Shown here in pieces: positions 56,985-64,000 of a stretch of 64,000 nucleotides of DNA (positions within the stretch are counted from its first letter, which is position 1; each line of letters opens with the position of its first letter). Both the position numbers and the translations under genes were made by a program. Under the pieces are notes generated by a model that searched no databases, was not told where the DNA came from, and was given only the letters and a program-made list of their open reading frames with translations. The stretch lies in NCBI GenBank assembly GCA_016716505.1, contig JADJWF010000011.1, positions 372,001 through 436,000 of the forward strand. The letters run 5' to 3'. This stretch comes from Verrucomicrobiota bacterium (lineage in GTDB: Bacteria > Verrucomicrobiota > Verrucomicrobiia > Limisphaerales > J093).

Positions 56985-59900
56985 GGCCGGCGAAGTGCAT
57001 CGCGTTCGTCGCCGGCTTCGGGCTGGCCCTGGCTGGCTCGCGCGCTGCCGGCCCCGAGCCGGCCGCGGCGGCGAGTCGAGGAGAGCTGGTTATCCGCCCC
57101 TTCGCGCGGGGAAACGCCGATTCCTCCGGGCCACGATTTCGGCAGCTCGCGCCGAGCCGCACGGGCGTTGATTTCGTCTATCGCTGGAATGCCGCGCCCC
57201 GCTTCGAGCGGCTGCTCAATTCTTCCCTGGTGGGCGGCGGCGTGGCGGTGGGGGACTACGACGGGGACGGACGGCCGGACTTGTGCCTGACCCGCCCGGC
57301 AGGCGGCCTGCGCCTCTACCGTAACCTCGGTGACTTCCGCTTCGCCGATGTCACCGCCAGCGCCGGGCTCCACGACGACTCGCGGTGGACGACCGGGGTG
57401 AGCTTCGCGGATGTCAACAACGATGGCCGGCTCGATCTCTATGTCTGCTGCTACGAGTCACCCAACCGGCTCTACCTCAATGGCGGCGATGGCACCTTTA
57501 CCGACCAGGCCGCCGCCGCAGGCCTGAACTTCAGCGGCGCGAGCATGATGATGGCCTTCGCCGATTATGACCGCGACGGCCGGCTGGATGCCTACCTGCT
57601 TACCGCCGGACTGATGCCCGGGCCGGCGCAGAAGTTCCGCGTGAACTTCGTGAACGGCCGGCCCGTCGTGCCCGATGACCTCGCCGAGTACTGGCAATTG
57701 TTTTACCTGCCCGGCGAACGGGCGTCGCTCGCGGAGGCGGGTCAGCGGGACCGCCTGTACCATCAAGAGGCGGACGGTCGGTTCACCGAGGTGGGGCTGA
57801 CCGCCGGCATCACGGGATTCGACTTCGGCAACGCGGCCGTCTGGTGGGATTACGACCGCGACGGCTGGCCGGATCTGTATGTGGCGAACGACTATTTCGG
57901 CCCCGATCGCCTCTACCGCAATCGCGGCGACGGCACCTTTGCCGACGTGGCGCGGGAGGTGTTGCCCAGCATGCCGTGGACTTCAATGGGCGCGGACGTG
58001 GCCGACTTCAACCGCGACGGCTGGCTTGACCTGCTGGCGTCCGACATGGCCGGGACGACGCGCTCCAAGCGGCTGGTGGACTCCGGCGACATGGAGCGCG
58101 CGGGCTGGTTTCTCGACTGGGCCGAGCCGCGCCAACACCTGCGCAACGCCCTCTTCATCAACACCGGCCGGAACCGTTTCCTCGAGGTTGCCCATCTGGC
58201 CGGCGTGGCCTACACCGACTGGACATGGTCCATTGTGGCCGGCGACCTCGACAACGATGGTTGGGAAGACGTCTTCGTGCCCAACGGCATGACGCGTAAC
58301 TGGATGGACAATGACCTGGCCCTCCAATCCAAGGGCCTGGCCCCGGCCGACTACCTGCAGTTTTGGCGAAACCAGCCGGTGCGCCGCGACCGCAACCTCG
58401 CGTTTCGCAATCTGGGCGATTTGCAGTTCACGAATGTTGCCTCGGTGTGGGGGCTCGATCACGAGGGGCCTTCCTTCGGCGCGGTGCTGGCCGACCTCGA
58501 CGACGACGGACGGCTGGATCTGGTCGTGAATGACTTCGAGGCCCCGGCCCGCCTGTATCGCAACGAAAGGGCGGAGGGCAATGGGGTTATCGTTCGGCTG
58601 CGCGGCACCACCAGCAATCGGTTCGGAGTCGGCGCCACGGTTCGCTTGGAATCGGCTGCCGGCCCGCAAACCCGCTATGTCACGCTCTCCCGGGGTTTCC
58701 TGTCCGCCTCCGAACCGGTCGCGCATTTTGGTGTCGGTGCGGAGGAGATCATCTCCCGACTGGCGGTGGAGTGGCCATCCGGCCATCGACAGGAGTTCGG
58801 GGCACTGCCTGTCAACTGCCATATCGAGATCACGGAACCCGCCGGACCCGCGCCCCCGCGCGCCCCCGCGGCGAGGCCAACGCCGGTGTTCTTTCCCTCC
58901 AACACATTTGCCGACGTGCGCCACCTCGCCGCGCCCGTGGACGATTTTCAGGACCAGCCGCTCCTGCCCTGGAAGCTCTCCGAATTCCGGGCCCGGCATG
59001 GCTTGGGCAGACGTGGAGGGGGATGGCATCGAGGAGGTCTATGTGAGCGGTTCGTTCACCCACCCCGGCGCGCTTTACAAAAGGGGAGCCGACGGCGCGT
59101 ATCGGTCCGTTGCCGGAACTGGCCTGCCGACGGTTGGCGGCGAGGTGGGCGCGCTCTTCTTCGAAGCCGACGGAGACGGCCAGCCCGACCTGCTGATCGT
59201 CAAGTCGCCTGCGGGCGTGGCGCTTTACCACAATCAGGGCCAGAGCCGCTTCGGTCTGGCTCCTCCCGGGACGCTGCCCCTTTTAACGAATGCCTGGAGG
59301 GTGGCGTTGGCAGCGGACGTGGATCGGGACGGCGACCTCGACCTGTTTCTGGGCGGCGGCACAATCCCCGGGCGTTACCCTCTCCCTGCGGACAGTCACC
59401 TCTGGCGGAATGACGGGTGTGTGTTCCGAGATGTCACCGCTGAGTCGGCCGGCGAATTGCACGGCACCGGCCGCGTGGCCGCCGCGCTTTGGTCGGACGC
59501 AGACAACGACGGCTGGCCGGACCTCTTGCTCGCGACGGAATGGGGTCCGGTGCGGTTTTTCCAGAATCGGGCGGGCCGGCTCGTTGACCAAACCGGGGCG
59601 GCCGGGTTGGCGCGGTACCTGGGTTGGTGGACCGGCGTGGCTGCGGGCGATTTCGATCGCGACGGAGACATGGATTACGTCGTCGGCAATCTCGGATGGA
59701 ACACCCGCTATCAACCCTCGGAGGCCGAACCTTGCCAGCTCTACTGGGGCCTCTTCGGGGGCAACCCCGAACCCCACGTGATCGAGGCGATCGCGACGGT
59801 TCAGGGCGTTTTCCCGGTTCGTGGCAAGACGGCCCTGGAAAAGGTCCTGCCCGGCATCGCCGAACGGTTTCCGACTCACCACGCCTTCGCCGCCGCCACG

Positions 59901-60611
59901 CTGCCCCAACTGACGGGCGAAGCGGACTTGCGCCGCGCCGTCCGCGTGGAGGCAAACACGGCGGCGTCGGGAGTGCTCCTGAACGACGGCCGGGGACGCT
60001 TCACGTTCCGCCCATTGCCCCGCCTCGCGCAGGTTGCGCCGGTTTGTGGCGTCGTCGTGGCGGACTTCGACACGGATGGGAAGCTCGACATCTTCCTCGC
60101 CCAGAACTTTTCCGGGGCCCAACGGGAGACCGGTCGCATGAATGGCGGGGTCGGCGCACTCCTGTTCGGGCGGGGCGACGGAACCTTTACTGCCGCCTCG
60201 CCGGCGCATACGGGGCTGATCGTCTCCGAGGATGCGCGCGCGGCGGTGGCGACCGACTTCACGGGCGACGATCTTCCGGATCTGGTCATCGCCACTCACA
60301 ACGGTCCGGTTCGTAGTTTTGAGAACCGCTCGGTTGGGGAGGGGCGAAGTCTTTTGGTGCGTCTGGCGGGGCCGGCGGCGAATCCCAGCGGCGTTGGTGC
60401 GCGGCTGACGTTGCGGTTCGACTCGCAACCCCCGCTGGTGGGCGAAATCGGCTCCGCCACCGGTTACCGGTCGCAAGCCGGCCCTTCGCTTCGCTTCTCC
60501 TGGCCTTCTTCGGCGGCCGCCCGCGAGATCGAAGTGCGCTGGCCCGATGGCAGCTTGAGTCTTCATCGCGAAGAGTTGAGCGGACCGCGGATTCTCGTGC
60601 GGCGACCCTGA
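56981..60611 (+). CDS. Long CRTAC1-type FG-GAP protein with two ASPIC-UnbV-like ends (one frameshift)
   Basis: Corrected for one frameshift it is about 1209 residues. The first frame, from the signal peptide (MRPAKCIAFVAGFGLALAGS), holds a full FG-GAP propeller and an ASPIC/UnbV domain (VAHFGVGAEEIISRLAVEWP). The second frame continues from GPGMAWADVEGDGIEEVYVS with more blades and a second C-terminal domain ending SLHREELSGPRILVRRP. The break lies at about 58987-58988, where TTCC replaces an expected TTC. The overlap ATGA joins it to the previous gene. It may be a sequencing error or a recent inactivation. Confidence 0.8.
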
Positions 60612-60687
60612 TGCGGAACCGCGGCTCGGCCGTGGGGTGTGCGGTGAAAAAACCGGCCCGTCGCGACGACGGAAGCGACAAAGGCGG

Positions 60688-60712
60688 TTGACATTCTTAA
60701 CACACCTAAGAA
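60688..60712 (+). promoter_or_regulatory. Promoter/operator-like region upstream of the pseudopilin gene
   Basis: TTGACA (60688-60693) is a perfect -35 box. The following bases include a perfect 6-bp inverted repeat TTCTTA (60694-60699) with TAAGAA (60707-60712), placed like an operator over the spacer. The -10 is not convincing. The distance to the ATG at 60863 is about 150 bases. Confidence 0.4.
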
Positions 60713-60862
60713 ATTCAGACCGAAGTCAGCCGGGATGCGTCGTTGGAAGTTTTGGTCCCGAGGACCGGAACGGCGCAGACAGCCGGTTGACCAACGTCCG
60801 TGAGACTTTTTGCCGGACGGCACCTCTGTTTCCGTCCGGCCCAGAGAACTGCGACACGAACC

Positions 60863-61633
60863 ATGAAACCGCCCGCCACACCCAGGAGGATGGCCCGATC
60901 TCCCAGGTCGTCCGCATTCACCTTGATCGAGCTTCTGGTGGTGATAGCCATCATCGCCATTCTCGCGGCCATGCTCCTGCCGGCGCTCTCCAAGGCGAAG
61001 GCCAAGGGCATCCAGGTCAAGTGCAACAGCAACATCCGTCAACTCGGCATCGCCATCCGCATGTATGCGGATGACAATCGGGACAAGTTCCCGGACTGCA
61101 CGGGCGCGGTCTGGCCTTGGGATTTGCCGGCCGCGGCCGCCAACGCCTTCGTGAAATACGGCGGACAGCGGAAGATTCTTTACTGCCCGGGCTTCTCGAA
61201 GCAGGACAACGACACGCTCTGGAGCTTCACCACCGGCGTGACCAACGAGGTCGCCAACGACAACGTCACGGGCTACCGCGTGATTGGTTATGCGGTCGCG
61301 TTCAAAGGATCCGGCCGGGTAGTTGCCACCAACATCACGGAAAGCATGAACCCCGCTCCCTGGAAAATGCCGGGCGGCGTGGAGTACGATCCGGGTCCCA
61401 GCGAACGGGTGATCGCTGCCGACGGCACGCTCTCGGCAGGCGCCAACGAAACGGATCGCTGGCGCAACCGCTACACGAAAATTGACGGCGGCTGGGCGGG
61501 ACATCAGGCGGCGCACCTCGCCGGGAAACTGCCGGCAGGCGGCAACCTGCTGATGCTCGACGGGCACGCGGAATGGCGAAAGTTCGAGAAGATGCGCGTC
61601 CGCACCTCGGGCGAGCCGGCCTTCTGGTGGTGA
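60863..61633 (+). CDS. Secreted pseudopilin (prepilin-type N-terminal methylation domain)
   Basis: A 256-residue protein. The type IV prepilin signal, RSSAFTLIELLVVIAIIAIL, with the processing site before Phe and the Glu at +5, is followed by LLPALSKAKAKGIQVKCNSN, the usual spacer of verrucomicrobial/planctomycete pseudopilins. The C-terminal LLMLDGHAEWRKF carries the DGH motif of this group. Such proteins are abundant in these phyla and are thought to form pseudopili for surface protein export; that is inference. The ATG at 60863 is preferred to the upstream start at 60800. Confidence 0.9.
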   Translation: MKPPATPRRMARSPRSSAFTLIELLVVIAIIAILAAMLLPALSKAKAKGIQVKCNSNIRQLGIAIRMYADDNRDKFPDCTGAVWPWDLPAAAANAFVKYGGQRKILYCPGFSKQDNDTLWSFTTGVTNEVANDNVTGYRVIGYAVAFKGSGRVVATNITESMNPAPWKMPGGVEYDPGPSERVIAADGTLSAGANETDRWRNRYTKIDGGWAGHQAAHLAGKLPAGGNLLMLDGHAEWRKFEKMRVRTSGEPAFWW

Positions 61634-61941
61634 CCCGAAACCGGGGCGGACGCTGAACCGCCACCGCGAGGAGGGCGCCTCGCGGCGACCAATCTACCGT
61701 GCGCCTCCTCTTCGGAAGCCCGGCGTCGGGTCCCCGGTTGAGCCATCGCTGCCGGCCGTGGACGTGAGGTCGCTTCTGACATTCGGCCCAGCGGACCACC
61801 CGCAGGCCCCGACCCCACCGCCTGACCGGCCCAGCCCCGACACCGGGGCTTTCCGGTGCTCCGGCTGACGTGCGACGCCAATCGCCTTGGCCGCGGAACG
61901 TGCTTCCGGCACAGTCGCGCCGTGGTTGACGCCCGATCGCG
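61634..61941. other. Short intergenic stretch with one terminator-like palindrome
   Basis: About 308 bases between the pseudopilin and squalene synthase genes. I see no coding frame. One perfect 7-bp palindrome with a 4-base loop lies at 61833-61850 (AGCCCCG-ACAC-CGGGGCT) and is followed by TTCC. It may terminate the pseudopilin transcript, and it has the same 7+4+7 geometry as the array at 21.9-23.7 kb. Confidence 0.4.
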
Positions 61942-62982
61942 ATGTCCGCCGCCAGTCCATTTCAACCCGATCTGCTGACCGACCTGCTCCGCGCGGTGTC
62001 GCGTTCTTTTTACCTCACCCTCCGCGTCCTGCCGGCTGCCATCCGCCCCCAAATCGGCCTGGCCTACCTGCTCGCGCGCACCACGGACACGATCGCCGAT
62101 ACGGCCATCGTTCCCGTGCCCGAGCGTCTTCAGGTCCTCGCCGATCTGCGGTCGCGAATTCTCGGCCAGACCGCCCCACCGCTTGACGTCGGCCGCTTCC
62201 TCGCCACCGAGGGCGAACTGGGCGGGGCCAGCCATCCCGCCGAACGCGCCCTGCTGGCCCGCGTGGAGGAGGCCCTCGCCGCGCTGGACGCGCTCGACGA
62301 ACGGGACCGTGCGTTCATCCGCGCGGTGCTGGACACGATCACCAGCGGACAGGAACTCGACCTGCGACGCTTCGGCGGCGCTTCCGTCGAGCGCATCGTC
62401 GCGCTGCAGACGGACGCCGAACTGGATGACTACACCCACCGGGTGGCGGGCTGCGTCGGGTTGTTCTGGACGCAGATGTGCCGCGCGCACCTTTTCCCCC
62501 AAGCCCGGCTGGATGATCAATTCCTGGCCACCAACGGCGTGCGCTTTGGCAAGGGCCTCCAACTGGTCAACATCCTGCGGGACCTGCCCGGCGATTTGCG
62601 GCAGGGCCGCTGCTACCTCCCGGCCGATGGTCTCCGCCGCCACGGGTTGACGCCCGAGTCGCTCCTGGATCCCACCGCCATTGGCCGCTTCCGCAATCTC
62701 TACGATGTGTACGTGAGCCAGGCGCGCCAGCACCTCGCCGCCGGCTGGGACTACACCAACGCGCTGCCACGCCGGGAGGTGCGCGTCCGGCTCGCGTGCG
62801 CGTGGCCGATTCTCATTGGTGTCCGCACGCTGGCAAAGTTGCGCACCGGCAACGCGCTGGACGCGCAACGCCGGATCAAGGTCGGGCGGAACGAAGTTCG
62901 CCGGCTCATCACGCGAACCATCCTCACCTATCCCTTCCCGGGCGCCTGGGAACGGTTGTTCGAGCGCGCCCGTCTCGGCTGA
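61942..62982 (+). CDS. Squalene/phytoene synthase family protein
   Basis: A 346-residue prenyl transferase of the trans-isoprenyl head-to-head type. The active-site motifs are VSRSFYLTLRVLPAAIRP, ARTTDTIADT (first Asp-rich motif) and LVNILRDLPGD (second). The pattern resembles bacterial squalene synthase more than phytoene synthase, suggesting hopanoid or sterol precursor synthesis. No shc or hpn genes are nearby to confirm it. It is immediately followed by ligA. Confidence 0.88.
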   Translation: MSAASPFQPDLLTDLLRAVSRSFYLTLRVLPAAIRPQIGLAYLLARTTDTIADTAIVPVPERLQVLADLRSRILGQTAPPLDVGRFLATEGELGGASHPAERALLARVEEALAALDALDERDRAFIRAVLDTITSGQELDLRRFGGASVERIVALQTDAELDDYTHRVAGCVGLFWTQMCRAHLFPQARLDDQFLATNGVRFGKGLQLVNILRDLPGDLRQGRCYLPADGLRRHGLTPESLLDPTAIGRFRNLYDVYVSQARQHLAAGWDYTNALPRREVRVRLACAWPILIGVRTLAKLRTGNALDAQRRIKVGRNEVRRLITRTILTYPFPGAWERLFERARLG

Positions 62983-62984
62983 CC

Positions 62985-64000
62985 ATGAATCTCTCCGAAG
63001 CCCGTTCCCGCCACGCCGCGCTTGCCGCGGAAATCCGCCGGCACGACCACGCCTATTACGTGCTCGCTCAGCCGACGATCAGCGATTTCGAGTACGACAC
63101 GCTCTTCCGTGAGCTGCAGGAACTGGAGAAGCAATTCCCCGAACTCGCGACGCCCGAATCCCCCACCCAGCGCGTCGGCGGGACGCCCACCGAAGGTTTC
63201 CGCCGCGTCCAGCATCTCGTCCCGATGCTCTCGCTCGAGAAGGTCGAGGCGGCCGACCTGACGGGCTTGTCGGATCTGTCCGATCCGGTCCAGCGCCACC
63301 GCCTCCAGGACGAGCGCACCCTGCTGCGTCTGCTGGAGTACGACCGCACGGTGCGCAAGCACCTCGGCGGTGAGCCCGTGGAATACGTGCTCGAGCCAAA
63401 AGTGGACGGCGTCTCGATCGGCGTTCACTACCGCCACGGCAAACTTGCCCTCGGCGTCACGCGCGGCGACGGCCAGTTCGGCGACGACATCACCGCCAAC
63501 CTCCGCACCGTCCGCGCCATTCCGCTGGAGTTGAACCTGAAAAACCCGCCGCCGCTGCTCGAAGTCCGCGGCGAGGCCTACATCGCCACCCGCGAGTTCG
63601 CCACGCTCAACCGCCAGCTTGAGGCCGCCGGCGAAAAGCCCTTTCCCAACGCCCGCAACGCGACGGCCGGCACGCTCAAGCTCCTGGACCCCCGCCTCGT
63701 GGCCGCGCGACCCATTCGCGCCGTGTTTTACGCCGTCGGCGCGGGCGAGGGCATCGCCTGGGAAACGCACGCGGAACTGCTGGAGGCGTTGAAGGCGTTC
63801 GGCCTGCCCATTCAGCGCCACTGGTGGCTCTGCCACGACATGGAGGAAGTGCTCCGCGTGTATCGGGACGAGGTCGTCTGCCACTACGACGAGCAGCGCG
63901 ACCTGCGGACCCGGGTGCCCTACGACATTGATGGCGTGGTCATCAAGGTCAACCGCCTCGCCGACTGGGCGCGCATCCCGTCCAAGAGTCGCGCTCCCGG
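62985..64000 (+). CDS. ligA: NAD-dependent DNA ligase LigA (3' end cut by window edge)
   Basis: It seals nicks in DNA using NAD. About 338 residues of an expected 670 or so are in the window. Domain Ia (RRHDHAYYVLAQPTISDFEY) and the adenylation domain are present, with the active Lys in EPKVDGVSIGVHY, then GVTRGDGQFGDDITANLRT, EVRGEAYI, and FDIDGVVIKV-like text near the end (YDIDGVVIKVN). Between HLVPMLSLE and the KHLGGE segment there is an insertion of about 20 residues compared with usual LigA. It includes TGLSDLSDP, encoded by a near-repetitive tract at about 63259-63290. The ATG at 62985 follows the previous stop by 2 bases. Confidence 0.95.
   Translation, partial: MNLSEARSRHAALAAEIRRHDHAYYVLAQPTISDFEYDTLFRELQELEKQFPELATPESPTQRVGGTPTEGFRRVQHLVPMLSLEKVEAADLTGLSDLSDPVQRHRLQDERTLLRLLEYDRTVRKHLGGEPVEYVLEPKVDGVSIGVHYRHGKLALGVTRGDGQFGDDITANLRTVRAIPLELNLKNPPPLLEVRGEAYIATREFATLNRQLEAAGEKPFPNARNATAGTLKLLDPRLVAARPIRAVFYAVGAGEGIAWETHAELLEALKAFGLPIQRHWWLCHDMEEVLRVYRDEVVCHYDEQRDLRTRVPYDIDGVVIKVNRLADWARIPSKSRAP

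Overview
This is a GC-rich chromosomal window from a member of the Verrucomicrobiota, most likely a Pedosphaera/Limisphaerales-type organism. That placement is inferred from gene content. The window has LamG and FG-GAP/ASPIC-UnbV (CRTAC1-type) secreted proteins, a PEP-CTERM protein, a pseudopilin with the planctomycete/verrucomicrobial C-terminal DGH motif, an HzsA-like haem lipoprotein, a bacterial squalene/phytoene synthase and an oversized metH.

Layout. 1-4.8 kb: the end of a Gfo/Idh/MocA oxidoreductase, then metH on the minus strand. 5-8 kb: a PEP-CTERM protein, a decayed 924-bp insertion sequence with doubled terminal repeats, and a FecR-domain protein. 8.1-21 kb: a housekeeping block with coaD, a YceD-like gene, rpmF, plsX, fabH, a PilZ-like gene, pilT, ffh, a glycosyltransferase, tRNA-Ser(GGA), rpsP, khpA, trmD, rplS, rnhB, yraN and mutM. 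21.1-24.4 kb: a mobile-element graveyard with an ISL3 transposase tail, an internally deleted IS5-like transposase, an array of 19 perfect 18-bp palindromes and broken coding fragments. 24.5-35.8 kb: a long minus-strand block. Its upper part is a tightly packed operon encoding an FG-GAP lipoprotein, an HzsA-like haem lipoprotein, a YVTN-propeller/cytochrome c peroxidase-like protein, a beta-propeller protein and two periplasmic binding proteins with no permease or ATPase. A sugar isomerase and a Tat-exported enolase-superfamily protein follow. 36-42.5 kb: a SIS protein, purU, glnB, glnA (two frameshifts), a palindromic intergenic region with a perfect DnaA box, dnaA, and an orphan ABC ATPase. 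42.5-50.2 kb: a secreted cyclophilin, an inositol monophosphatase, a RodZ-like protein, a GH78 alpha-L-rhamnosidase and an acyl-CoA dehydrogenase. 50.7-61.6 kb: a LamG/Big giant, a TPR-CRTAC1-CRTAC1 operon (the last gene with one frameshift) and a pseudopilin. 61.9-64 kb: a squalene/phytoene synthase and the start of ligA.

The strongest candidates for something undescribed are the 26.8-35.8 kb haem/propeller/binding-protein operon and the palindrome array at 21.9-23.7 kb. In-frame short-repeat insertions inside metH (and possibly ligA) are also notable. Three +/-1 indels, in glnA (two) and in the long CRTAC1 gene, look more like sequencing or assembly errors than biology.
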